A stretch of 6,006 nt of DNA from Candidatus Omnitrophota bacterium (GTDB lineage Bacteria; Ratteibacteria; UBA8468; B48-G9; DSTR01). A program made the translations under genes and the position numbers. The notes beneath the pieces were generated by a model, which worked only from the letters and a program-made list of their open reading frames with translations, was not told where the DNA came from and did not search any database. Shown here in pieces: positions 1 through 5,658 of this stretch (position 1 is its first letter; the number at the start of each line of letters is the position of its first letter). The DNA lies in NCBI GenBank assembly GCA_023818865.1, contig JAMWDF010000144.1, positions 1 to 6,006 of the forward strand. The letters are read 5' to 3'.

Positions 1-383
1 GTTTTTCCAAAAGAAATAACTACATGGCCATCTTCAAACCGTTCCACCCGTCCACTAATGATTTTATTTTGTAACTGGGAGAATTCCTGGAAAATGGCAT
101 TTTTTTCTGCTTCCCTAATTCGTTGGATTAATATTTGCTTACCTGCCTGGGCAGCAATTCTTTCCCAAGGAAAACTGGGTGGTTGCATCTCTTGACCAGT
201 CTGGTCCAAAAATTTTATCTCCCCAGTCTCTCGATCAATTCTGACTGTAACTCCTTCTGGGAGTCCGGCTTTTTTCCGGTAAACCGTCAACAGTCCTTTC
301 TCCAGTGAATCCAGGAGAAAAGTGCGGTCAATTCCTTTTTCTTTTTCCCAGTAGTCAAGTAGCGTTAACAGCTCATTTTTCAT
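1..383 (-). CDS. nusA: Transcription termination/antitermination factor NusA, N-terminal part (runs off window)
   Basis: This is the first 127 codons of a NusA-like protein, read leftward from an ATG at 383-381 and cut by the window edge. NusA binds RNA polymerase and modulates pausing, termination and antitermination in the cytoplasm. The sequence shows the family's N-terminal domain: an opening MKNELLTLLDYWEKEKGIDR, then VRIDRETGEI (47-56), then ERIAAQAGKQILIQRIREAE (74-93), which is the most conserved NusA block. It continues into the start of the S1 domain (ISGRVERFEDGHVVISFG, 109-126). Between TGEI and ERIAAQ only about 17 residues are present, where E. coli NusA has about 46, so part of the polymerase-binding domain is missing. 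A GGGAG motif lies just upstream of the ATG. The gene opens its own transcript; no rimP lies directly upstream, unlike the common rimP-nusA order. Identification is confident; the rest of the gene is not visible. Confidence 0.9.
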   Translation of the reverse strand, partial: MKNELLTLLDYWEKEKGIDRTFLLDSLEKGLLTVYRKKAGLPEGVTVRIDRETGEIKFLDQTGQEMQPPSFPWERIAAQAGKQILIQRIREAEKNAIFQEFSQLQNKIISGRVERFEDGHVVISFGK

Positions 384-407
384 TCTTTGCTCCCAGCAAC
401 TTAAGTT

Positions 408-437
408 ATTATAACAAATAAATTCCGTTACTGTCAA
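408..437 (-). promoter_or_regulatory. Consensus sigma-70 type promoter for nusA
   Basis: Reading leftward, a perfect TTGACA (437-432) is followed after 18 bases by a perfect TATAAT (413-408). The predicted transcription start is near 401, giving a leader of only about 18 bases that contains the GGGAG ribosome binding site of nusA. Both hexamers match the housekeeping consensus exactly, which suggests a strong constitutive promoter. The short leader leaves no room for a structured regulatory element. Confidence 0.85.
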
Positions 438-508
438 ACCAGGGAAAACCAGCGACGGATTTCAGTATTCGGCCAACCAAAACTGAATTTTTCATTGAAG
501 AGGAAGCA

Positions 509-536
509 TTTACAGAAAGGCGAAAAAAGTTATAAA
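509..536 (+). promoter_or_regulatory. Candidate promoter for the queG operon
   Basis: TTTACA (509-514) and TATAAA (531-536) are spaced by 16 bases, each matching five of six consensus positions. The predicted start of transcription would fall at about 541-543, right at the GGAGG ribosome binding site (542-546). The message would therefore have almost no leader. The match is good but this closeness to the binding site lowers confidence; the true start may lie elsewhere in the 384-546 gap. Confidence 0.35.
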
Positions 537-552
537 CTGCTGGAGGATGAAG

Positions 553-1503
553 ATGAAGGCAAACGGTGATGATATCCTGAGATTGAAACAGTATCTTCGG
601 AAAAGGTTGCTGTCACTGGGCTTTTCCCGGGTTGGTTTCGCTTCCACTGGACAGGTCAGGCGGGAAATTCAGCAGTATTGTCAAGAGTGGCTACTGAAAG
701 GATACAATGGGCAGATGAAATGGCTTAGAATGAGTATGCCTTTAAGGCTAGATGCGAGAAGGTTTTACCCAGAAGTGAAAACAATAGTTAGCCTCAGTCT
801 CCCCTGGGGAAAACCAGGTATTCTTCCAGGGTTTATCGCTGGCTATGCCTGGCTGAAGGACTACCATGCAGTCATTAGGGAAAGAATCAAGAGCCTGGGG
901 CAAGAACTAAAAGATACCTTTCCCGAGGTCAGATTTCGTTATTGTGTAGATACCGGTCCGGTCCTGGAAAAGTATTGGGCAGTTGAAAGTGGCCTGGGAT
1001 GGATGGGGAAGAATACACTCCTGATTACTCCAGGTTACGGTTCTTGGGTAATGTTGGCGACTTTGATGCTGAATATTGCTCTTTCCCCGGATCGCCGCCT
1101 GAAAAGTCGTTGTGGTGATTGCACTCGGTGTCTTGAAGCCTGCCCAACCGGTGCACTCAAGGGACCTTATATTCTGGATGCCAACCGTTGTATTGCTTAC
1201 CTGACCGTAGAGTACCAAAGTAGTTTTTCCCCGAAGGAAGAAGTATTATTAAACGGTTCTGTTTTTGGATGTGACCGGTGCCAGGTAGTTTGTCCGTATA
1301 ACCAGAATGGGGCACCGGAGGTTACCACAGACAGCGAAGTTGAACAGATTACCGCTGGTTTATTGAAGAAATTTTCTACCCTGGACAGGAAAGAGTTCAA
1401 CCAGTTATTTGCTCTCACTCCAGTCAGGCGGATTGGCTGGGAAAAATTTCAGCGGCAGGTAGAGTTAGCTCTAGCCTATTTCAAGAAAACGGAGAAGCTT
1501 TGA
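553..1503 (+). CDS. queG: Epoxyqueuosine reductase QueG
   Basis: QueG is the cobalamin-dependent iron-sulfur enzyme that reduces epoxyqueuosine to queuosine in the wobble position of GUN-anticodon tRNAs (Asp, Asn, His, Tyr). The N-terminal half carries VDTGPVLE with the expected catalytic Asp, followed by the hallmark SGLGWMGKNTLL. Two 4Fe-4S motifs follow: CGDCTRCLEACP and GCDRCQVVCP. With the Cys in DANRC this gives the full set of eight cluster cysteines (189, 192, 195, 199, 215, 242, 245 and 249, counted from an upstream ATG at 547). I chose the ATG at 553 because GGAGG at 542-546 sits 6 bases before it but touches the ATG at 547. At 316 residues it is shorter than E. coli QueG (379) and lacks most of the C-terminal HEAT-like region, as short family members do. 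Its stop overlaps the next gene's start (TGATG). Confidence 0.93.
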   Translation: MKANGDDILRLKQYLRKRLLSLGFSRVGFASTGQVRREIQQYCQEWLLKGYNGQMKWLRMSMPLRLDARRFYPEVKTIVSLSLPWGKPGILPGFIAGYAWLKDYHAVIRERIKSLGQELKDTFPEVRFRYCVDTGPVLEKYWAVESGLGWMGKNTLLITPGYGSWVMLATLMLNIALSPDRRLKSRCGDCTRCLEACPTGALKGPYILDANRCIAYLTVEYQSSFSPKEEVLLNGSVFGCDRCQVVCPYNQNGAPEVTTDSEVEQITAGLLKKFSTLDRKEFNQLFALTPVRRIGWEKFQRQVELALAYFKKTEKL

Positions 1504-2435
1504 TGAAACAATGGCGACGAAAAGTTCTCGTTGTGGTCCTAATTGGTTTAGTGTTAATTATCTTGTTAGACCGGTCTGTTGGTATCTTAATTGGGCAGCT
1601 TGCAAGGAAGAACTTAAAAGGTATTTCTAGTTTGAAAGTAGAGTTCAGAGAGCTACGAGCCAGTCTGATCAGTCGTTGTTTGGAGATTAAGGAACTGAGC
1701 CTGTCTATCCCGAAGGTTTTTGAGAATGAGAAACTTATTGTGGCCAAGCGTCTGACTGTTTGGTTTAGCTTATTACCTCTTTGGAAAAGAGAACTGCATT
1801 TAAAATCTTTGGAAATTTATTCCCCCCAGGCAAAAGTTATTTTTCTGCCTGACGGGAGCCACAGTTTCTCTTACCTCGCCAAGCTTTTTCCCGGCAAAGG
1901 TTCAGCTGGATTTAATTTAATTGTCCAGCGGATTTTAATCTCTGATGGGCAGTTACTTATGATGGACTTTCCATCCAAGAACCTACAGGTTGCCCTAACT
2001 GAAATTTATTTTCAGGGAGAAAACGGATCTGGAGGAAATAACCAAAAGTGGCAAGTTGATTTTTTTCTCTCCGGTCTTCTGGATAATAAGGAGATATCTT
2101 TGCCATTTAGATTCAAAGGGAGAGGGATGATAATAGATTCTCTGGTTAGTATTTTTATTGAGGATGCCCTGGGTCCGTTGGTGGTTAACTCGTTAAAGGA
2201 GCTGGTTTTCTTTCCTGGTTTTTCATTGAATGATGGAACACTGGCGATGAAAGGAAAGACAAGATTGACTAACCGGCTGATGAAAAGCAGGCAGCAAATT
2301 TCAATAAATGGGGTAAGAATTCAACCAGTGGTAACTGGGCAAAAAGAGTCGGATAAAGTGACGAATAAATTCATCTGGACAGTAGACCTCGAGCAGTTGG
2401 AAGCAGACTTTTCTTTAGGGGTGAGGATAAGGTAA
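1503..2435 (+). CDS. AsmA-like membrane-anchored protein, probably frameshifted near its 3' end
   Basis: The 310-residue product begins with a short basic stretch and one hydrophobic helix (about 8-22), an inner-membrane anchor with the rest predicted in the periplasm. Residues 45-130 follow the AsmA N-terminal pattern: a beta-rich run with KRLTVWFSLLPLWKRELHLK and then LEIYSPQAKVIFLPDGS. AsmA-type proteins are linked to outer-membrane assembly and phospholipid transport between membranes; the exact role here is not shown. The ATG at 1503 overlaps the queG stop by one base and has GGAG eight bases upstream, so translation is likely coupled; a TTG at 1500 is less likely. The frame ends abruptly as LGVRIR at 2433-2435. 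The -1 frame from 2423 stays open to a TAA at 2540-2542 and reads like a continuation of the protein (see findings). Family assignment is by pattern only; AsmA/DUF748-type is the best description. Confidence 0.7.
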   Translation: MKQWRRKVLVVVLIGLVLIILLDRSVGILIGQLARKNLKGISSLKVEFRELRASLISRCLEIKELSLSIPKVFENEKLIVAKRLTVWFSLLPLWKRELHLKSLEIYSPQAKVIFLPDGSHSFSYLAKLFPGKGSAGFNLIVQRILISDGQLLMMDFPSKNLQVALTEIYFQGENGSGGNNQKWQVDFFLSGLLDNKEISLPFRFKGRGMIIDSLVSIFIEDALGPLVVNSLKELVFFPGFSLNDGTLAMKGKTRLTNRLMKSRQQISINGVRIQPVVTGQKESDKVTNKFIWTVDLEQLEADFSLGVRIR

Positions 2436-2450
2436 TTGCTTTGCAATTAC
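2432..2450 (+). other. Perfect 8-bp hairpin at the AsmA-like stop codon
   Basis: GTAATTGC, a TTT loop and GCAATTAC form a perfect inverted repeat that includes the TAA stop at 2433-2435. The stem is AT-rich and only three Ts follow, so it is a poor intrinsic terminator. It could be a weak attenuator, a structure just downstream of a frameshift site, or chance. Confidence 0.4.
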
Positions 2451-2510
2451 TTTCATCTGAATTGCCGTCTGGTGCTTTGTATCTCAATCAGGGAGCTCTC
2501 CCAAAAGAAT

Positions 2511-2540
2511 TTGGCAGGAAAGATGCTTTAGGAATAAAAT
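2511..2540 (+). promoter_or_regulatory. Candidate internal promoter for the FKBP gene
   Basis: TTGGCA (2511-2516) and TAAAAT (2535-2540) are spaced by 18 bases, each five of six consensus positions. Transcription would start near 2547, about 22 bases before the chosen ATG at 2569, leaving the GGAGGG binding site intact. The FKBP gene could thus be expressed apart from queG. Confidence 0.45.
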
Positions 2541-2568
2541 AAGAAAAAGATATGAAATGGAGGGAAAG

Positions 2569-3291
2569 ATGAAGAGAAATATACTACCGGTGTTTATTTG
2601 GTTTTGTCTAATTACCTCTTTAGCCGCCGCTGAAAAGAAGGCGAATATTTCTGTGTCCAAGGTACCCAAAGAACCAGTCAGTAAGTTAAGTTACGCATTG
2701 GGGCAGGAGATAGGGACATCCCTGAAAAATCTGGATACCGTGGTTGAGTGGGATTGGTTCCTTCGGGGTATCAAGGATGCGTTTGAAGGGAAAGAGCCTT
2801 TGGTGCCGGCGGCTGAAGCCAATCAATTGAGACAGGATCTTTTGCAGAAGGTCCAGGCAAAGAAGAGAGAGGAAAGGGCAGCTTTAGCAGAGAAAAACAA
2901 GCTAGAAGGCAACAAGTTTCTTGAAGAAAATGCAAAGAAAGAAGGAGTAGTAACTACCCCATCTGGGTTGCAGTATCAAATACTGAAAAATGGCACTGGT
3001 CCAAAGCCGGTTTTAACCGACAAGGTGAAGGTTCATTACCGGGGAACACTTTTGGATGGGCAGGAGTTCGATAGCTCCTATCGGCGGGGTGAACCGGTTA
3101 TTTTTCCGTTAACCGGGGTTATTAAAGGTTGGCAGGAAGCATTAAAGCTAATGAACACTGGCAGTACCTGGAGGATTTTTGTTCCTCCTCACCTGGCTTA
3201 CGGAGAAAGAGGAGCCGGACAGACAATAGGACCAAATGCGGTTTTGATTTTTGAAGTGGAGCTACTAGAAGTCGTTAAAGATGGGAAATAA
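2569..3291 (+). CDS. Secreted FKBP-type peptidyl-prolyl cis-trans isomerase (Mip/FkpA-like)
   Basis: This enzyme catalyses cis-trans isomerisation of prolyl bonds and acts as a folding helper, here probably in the periplasm. Counting from the ATG at 2569 (240 residues), residues 1-21 form a signal peptide (MKRN, hydrophobic core, then LAAA before EKK). Residues 35-120 are the helical FKBP N-terminal dimerisation region, with SYALGQEIGTSLK and a Lys/Glu-rich helix. Residues about 145-235 are the FKBP domain, with VHYRG (Tyr157), EFDSS (Phe167, Asp168), GVIKGW (Val184, Ile185, Trp188) and LAYGERGAG (Tyr211). All expected active-site residues are present. I prefer ATG 2569 over 2557 because GGAGGG at 2559-2564 lies just before it and it gives a clean signal peptide. 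It ends 10 bases from the converging GspF-like gene. FkpA or Mip are the nearest named types; the exact symbol is uncertain. Confidence 0.92.
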   Translation: MKRNILPVFIWFCLITSLAAAEKKANISVSKVPKEPVSKLSYALGQEIGTSLKNLDTVVEWDWFLRGIKDAFEGKEPLVPAAEANQLRQDLLQKVQAKKREERAALAEKNKLEGNKFLEENAKKEGVVTTPSGLQYQILKNGTGPKPVLTDKVKVHYRGTLLDGQEFDSSYRRGEPVIFPLTGVIKGWQEALKLMNTGSTWRIFVPPHLAYGERGAGQTIGPNAVLIFEVELLEVVKDGK

Positions 3292-3299
3292 GTTTCAGC

Positions 3300-3337
3300 G
3301 GTTATTGGAGAAGCGAGCCGATTTCCTGGAAATAACC
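3300..3337. other. Bulged hairpin between converging genes
   Basis: GGTTATT (3300-3306) pairs with AATAACC (3331-3337), and the inner GGAGA (3307-3311) can pair with TTTCC (3322-3326, one G-T pair), leaving a four-base bulge. It lies at the meeting point of the FKBP and GspF-like genes and covers the latter's stop codon. There is no T-tract on either side, so a terminator role is only a possibility; no other terminator is visible in the 10-base gap. Confidence 0.25.
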
Positions 3338-4276
3338 TCGGTAGAATGAGATAATAACATAGCCAGTGTACCCGGCCACCAGCAAATAAACCGCTACTGG
3401 TAGAACAGTCAAAAGTCTATCAACGTAGGTATTTACTTCTTGTTCTGAAGTTGTAACCAAATAGCTTAAGGTTTGTTCCAGTTTGCCACTTATTTCTCCT
3501 GTTTTGATTTGTTCCTTAACACTTTCCGGGAGATAAGGGTTATCCGCCAGACATTCACTGAGGGATGTCCCGGTGGTCAGACGGTGGAAACTCTTAGCAA
3601 GTGAAGCCGCGATAGTAGCATTTCCTGCTGTTTCCGCAGCCAGCGGCAGTCCTTCTCTGAGGTCTACTCCAGCTGAATATATGCACAACCATGCCTGGTA
3701 AAAGCGAAGAAGAGACAAAGAGCGAATGAGCGGTCCAATTACTGGTAAAAAGAGAACCCACCGGTCAACAGATTCTTTGACTGTCTGGAACCGGCCAGGG
3801 GACAGCAGGCGGCAGAGAAGATACGGGCCATAAAAGACAAGAATAAAGGGAACAACAGTGCTTAGAAAGGGTGCAGGACCTTTTAGAATGAGAACAGGAA
3901 TAGCCGGGATAATTACAGCGGCATGTAAAAGGATAATGGGATATAGTAACCCAGTAAACAGCCTGGTTCTAGTTCTGAGGATAAACTCAAAATAGGCTGA
4001 CAGATTTCTCAGAGATTCTGGGAGGGTACCAGACCTTTCTCCAACAGTAATGACTGCCCTTTCCAAAGAGGTCAAACTGTCTCCGAAAGCTTCACTAAGG
4101 CCTCTAGAAAGGCTAAGACCACCCGTGAGGAGATTTCTAAGGCGACTCACTTTTAACTGGGTGGAGTAATAAAGTTTTGTGTTTAGAAAAGCATCAAGGG
4201 CTGAGAAAAGAGGTAAACCTGACTCAAGCATCAAGGAGAGTTGCCGGTAGAAGATAGCTTTTTCCTTATGGCTCAT
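3302..4276 (-). CDS. Short GspF/PilC-like inner-membrane protein (type II secretion F domain)
   Basis: GspF/PilC proteins form the inner-membrane platform of type II secretion and type IV pilus machines and work with the GspE/PilB ATPase. This 324-residue protein has two T2SF domains. The first is about 8-130, with FYRQLSLMLESGLPLFSALD and the hallmark GERSGTLPESL at 79-89. The second is about 190-315, with FYQAWLCIYSAGVDLREGLP and GEISGKLEQTL at 260-270. Hydrophobic segments lie near 107-131, 137-158 and 288-311, the usual three. It lacks the 60-70 residue N-terminal extension of full-length GspF (about 400 residues) and begins directly with the first domain. The ATG at 4276 is preceded in frame by TAA, so the start is fixed, although no Shine-Dalgarno is visible. 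It follows an unrecognised gene by 24 bases, likely in one operon. No GspE, GspD or pilin gene is seen in the window. Family is confident; the partner system is unknown. Confidence 0.85.
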   Translation of the reverse strand: MSHKEKAIFYRQLSLMLESGLPLFSALDAFLNTKLYYSTQLKVSRLRNLLTGGLSLSRGLSEAFGDSLTSLERAVITVGERSGTLPESLRNLSAYFEFILRTRTRLFTGLLYPIILLHAAVIIPAIPVLILKGPAPFLSTVVPFILVFYGPYLLCRLLSPGRFQTVKESVDRWVLFLPVIGPLIRSLSLLRFYQAWLCIYSAGVDLREGLPLAAETAGNATIAASLAKSFHRLTTGTSLSECLADNPYLPESVKEQIKTGEISGKLEQTLSYLVTTSEQEVNTYVDRLLTVLPVAVYLLVAGYTGYVIISFYRGYFQEIGSLLQ

Positions 4277-4300
4277 TATTTCTATGACAATCGCCAGGAC

Positions 4301-4714
4301 TTAAGGTTTCTTGTCCTCCTCCGGCTTCTGGAATAGTGTCCATCCCTGACTGATAATTCTGTCAAGGTTAAACTCCGAGGGAGATTCTATTTCTTCCTTA
4401 GGTACTGTTTGGGTTTCAACAATGGCACAAAGGATAAAAAGTCCTGACGGCTGACTATTGAGAAACTCAATTGCTTCTCGGCGATTCGTGAAGATAAGTT
4501 CCTCACGTTTCAAAGGGTCAAGTTTAGCTAATTGCTCTATGGGTTCAGTTCTAATAACAGCAAACTCTTGACACCGCCAGCCAAGAGTAGTTCTGAGAAT
4601 TACGCGTTCCACTATCTGTTCGCCCGCTGTTACTCCAGTAGATACCGCTTCTTCAGGCGAAAGGCAGAGATAAGACTTATTTCTGATTCTGTACCGAATA
4701 ATGCTTTGGTCCAT
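4301..4714 (-). CDS. Uncharacterised soluble protein, upstream of the GspF-like gene
   Basis: I do not recognise this 137-residue protein. It has no signal peptide, no membrane segment and no metal-binding motif. It opens MDQSIIRYRIRNKSYLCLSP, has a mixed alpha/beta look, contains an acidic/basic helix (DPLKREELIFTNRREAIEFL) and a hydrophobic strand (GLFILCAIVET), and ends in a charged tail (PEEDKKP). I chose the ATG at 4714 because an extended -10 promoter element lies just upstream. A longer version from a GTG at 4762 would add 16 residues encoded by the AT-rich promoter stretch. Neither start has a Shine-Dalgarno. It lies 24 bases before the GspF-like gene, so the two are probably cotranscribed. 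One idea is that it is a cytosolic partner of the N-terminally short GspF-like protein, but I see no homology to the missing GspF segment. Confidence 0.7.
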   Translation of the reverse strand: MDQSIIRYRIRNKSYLCLSPEEAVSTGVTAGEQIVERVILRTTLGWRCQEFAVIRTEPIEQLAKLDPLKREELIFTNRREAIEFLNSQPSGLFILCAIVETQTVPKEEIESPSEFNLDRIISQGWTLFQKPEEDKKP

Positions 4715-4721
4715 TAAATTA

Positions 4722-4750
4722 ATTATACCATTTTTGCGGATATTGTTGAA
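4722..4750 (-). promoter_or_regulatory. Extended -10 promoter for the unknown/GspF-like operon
   Basis: Reading leftward, TGG then TATAAT (4727-4722) makes an extended -10 element with a perfect hexamer. A weak -35 (TTCAAC, 4750-4745) lies 17 bases upstream. Only seven bases separate the -10 from the ATG at 4714, so the transcript would begin at or next to the start codon and be leaderless. Confidence 0.6.
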
Positions 4751-4774
4751 ATATTTCTTCACTTTGGGTAGTAT
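4746..4774 (+). promoter_or_regulatory. Candidate promoter for the TPR gene
   Basis: TTGAAA (4746-4751) and TAGTAT (4769-4774) are spaced by 17 bases; TATATT at 4772-4777 is an alternative -10 with a longer spacer. The predicted start near 4781 coincides with the GTG start codon. The -35 overlaps the weak -35 of the opposite promoter and a perfect 10-base palindrome, GAAATATTTC (4748-4757). Confidence 0.4.
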
Positions 4775-4780
4775 ATTGCT

Positions 4781-5443
4781 GTGAAAGAAAACGGATTTAT
4801 TGACCCCTTATCACCTCTGGTGAAAACAAATTTTGACAAAGGTTGTCAGGCTTTATCCAGAAGGAATTACCAAGCAGCCATCCAATTTTTTACTGCTGCC
4901 CTTCAGAGTTCCCCCGGGAATGCCAGTATTCTTTTCAATCGGGGCTTGGCCTTCTATCATCAGGGTAATTACCAACAAGCAATAGCTGACTATTCTCAAG
5001 CAATCCAGATAAAGCCTGATTTTGCTAAAGCATATAACAACCGCGGTTTATGCTTTCAGTCTCTGAATGAATACGAAAAGGCAGTGGCTGATTTCACTAG
5101 AGCGATTGAACTCAAACCTGATTTTGCCGGGGCATACTACAATCGAGCAGTGGCCTATTCCTCTTTGAAAAACTACCACCGGGCTTGGGAGGATATGCTG
5201 AAAGCCAAGGCAATGAATTATCCGGTAAACCCGATTCTTTGGCAATCTCTCCTAAAGAACAGATTTCAGAGCCAGGTTGATTTTCTTCGGCAGAAGGTGG
5301 AGTCATACAGCGTTAAAGAGGGTAAGTGGCCATCTTCTTTGCAGCAGTTAATTACTGAAGGATATCTTTCCTGCTTGCCAGAGTTACCGCCAGGCCTACA
5401 ATTCTTCTACGACCAGAAGACAGGAAAAGTGATAATTGGATAA
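4781..5443 (+). CDS. TPR protein with a pseudopilin-like C-terminal module
   Basis: The 220-residue product has four tandem tetratricopeptide repeats of 34 residues at about 16-49, 50-83, 84-117 and 118-150. The middle two are the most regular (NRGLAFYHQGNYQQAIADYS; then IKPDFAKAYNNRGL and LKPDFAGAYYNRA). TPRs are helical protein-binding scaffolds. Residues about 163-220 form a separate tail: LRQKVESYSVKEGKWPSSLQ, then LITEGYLSCLPELPPG and FFYDQKTGKV. This order resembles the soluble part of GspG-type pseudopilins (helix, WP/YP, 'GYL..LP', Y-D-..TG), but the pilin N-terminal hydrophobic helix is absent. No signal peptide or membrane helix is visible, so it is predicted cytoplasmic. Start is GTG at 4781: TAG lies in frame at 4769 and no Shine-Dalgarno precedes it. 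It is divergent from the GspF-like operon, which supports, but does not prove, a shared role. Confidence 0.85.
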   Translation: MKENGFIDPLSPLVKTNFDKGCQALSRRNYQAAIQFFTAALQSSPGNASILFNRGLAFYHQGNYQQAIADYSQAIQIKPDFAKAYNNRGLCFQSLNEYEKAVADFTRAIELKPDFAGAYYNRAVAYSSLKNYHRAWEDMLKAKAMNYPVNPILWQSLLKNRFQSQVDFLRQKVESYSVKEGKWPSSLQQLITEGYLSCLPELPPGLQFFYDQKTGKVIIG

Positions 5444-5456
5444 AGGGAGGTGAGGA
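5443..5456 (+). other. Strong Shine-Dalgarno-like sequence with no proper gene behind it
   Basis: Just after the TPR stop, AAAGGGAGGTGAGG is close to a full complement of the 16S 3' end. The only reading frame it could serve runs from GTG 5450 or TTG 5465 to a TAG at 5495-5497, giving 10-15 codons. It may be a remnant, a tiny peptide or chance. Confidence 0.3.
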
Positions 5457-5486
5457 AAAGTCACTTGTTCGGCTGCAGTTTTACTA

Positions 5487-5516
5487 TGGAAAAGTAGAGA
5501 AAGTTTAAGGTATAAT
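5487..5516 (+). promoter_or_regulatory. Promoter for tRNA-Leu (and perhaps the HU-like gene)
   Basis: A perfect TATAAT at 5511-5516 is preceded, 18 bases upstream, by TGGAAA (5487-5492), a four-of-six -35. The predicted start near 5523 lies about three bases before the mature tRNA 5' end, a typical arrangement for a single tRNA transcript. Confidence 0.6.
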
Positions 5517-5525
5517 AAGCTAACA

Positions 5526-5608
5526 GCCGGAGTGGTGAAATGGCAGACGCGCCGGACTCAAAATCCGGTGAGGGCAACCTCGTGAGGGTTCGACTCCCTC
5601 CTCCGGCA
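5526..5608 (+). tRNA. tRNA-Leu (anticodon CAA)
   Basis: The 83-base gene folds into a class II cloverleaf. The acceptor stem is GCCGGAG with CTCCGGC (5601-5607) and an A discriminator at 5608. The anticodon stem CCGGA/TCCGG encloses the loop CTCAAAA, with anticodon CAA at 5559-5561 reading the leucine codon TTG. The long variable arm is GAGG-GCAA-CCTC, and the T arm is GAGGG-TTCGACT-CCCTC. The leucine-type long variable arm and A discriminator agree with the anticodon. The 3' CCA is not encoded, so a CCA-adding enzyme is needed. This tRNA is not a queuosine substrate, so there is no direct link to queG. Confidence 0.97.
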
Positions 5609-5658
5609 ATCTTTCAAAGCAGATGCGGGAAAAAGAGATTTTCTAACCGGGGGGAGCA

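Larger units (their letters stand above)
2423..2542 (+). pseudogene. Probable out-of-frame C-terminal tail of the AsmA-like gene
   Basis: In the -1 frame relative to the AsmA-like gene, 39 codons run open from 2423 to a TAA at 2540-2542. The translation starts EDKVIALQLLSSELPSG and continues ALYLNQGALPKEFG. It has the alternating hydrophobic/polar character of the upstream beta-rich protein and codon use like its neighbours. This frame is closed upstream by a TAA at 2366-2368, so the switch must lie between 2369 and 2435. One extra G in the run at 2418-2421 would join the two frames exactly. Joined, the product would be about 346 residues and end 26 bases before the FKBP start. The alternative is a plain intergenic region; 39 open codons alone are not decisive. 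Confidence 0.45.

Noticed and set aside
384..546. Riboswitch or structured leader between nusA and queG
   Set aside because: The nusA leader is only about 18 bases, and no cobalamin or preQ1 type motif or strong hairpin is seen ahead of queG.
907..1218. Open frames on the minus strand opposite queG (907-1218, 1197-1418) and opposite the AsmA-like start (1481-1747)
   Set aside because: They lie antisense to well-supported genes, have no recognisable domains, and their translations look like shadows.
3092..3116. Inverted repeat CCGGTTA / TAACCGG inside the FKBP gene
   Set aside because: It lies in the conserved coding part of the FKBP domain and is explained by the codons there; no T-tract or gene boundary is nearby.
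4532..4717. Plus-strand frame opposite the unknown protein
   Set aside because: Low-complexity, Ser-rich shadow translation with no binding site; the minus frame is better supported by its promoter and its place before GspF.
5006..5145. DNA-level repeat with about 102-base period in the TPR gene
   Set aside because: It reflects the 34-residue TPR period (IKPDFAKAY and LKPDFAGAY), not a separate repeat element.
5526..5608. tRNA-Leu as an integration site for a mobile element
   Set aside because: No duplicate of the tRNA 3' end, integrase or foreign-looking genes are seen on either side within the window.
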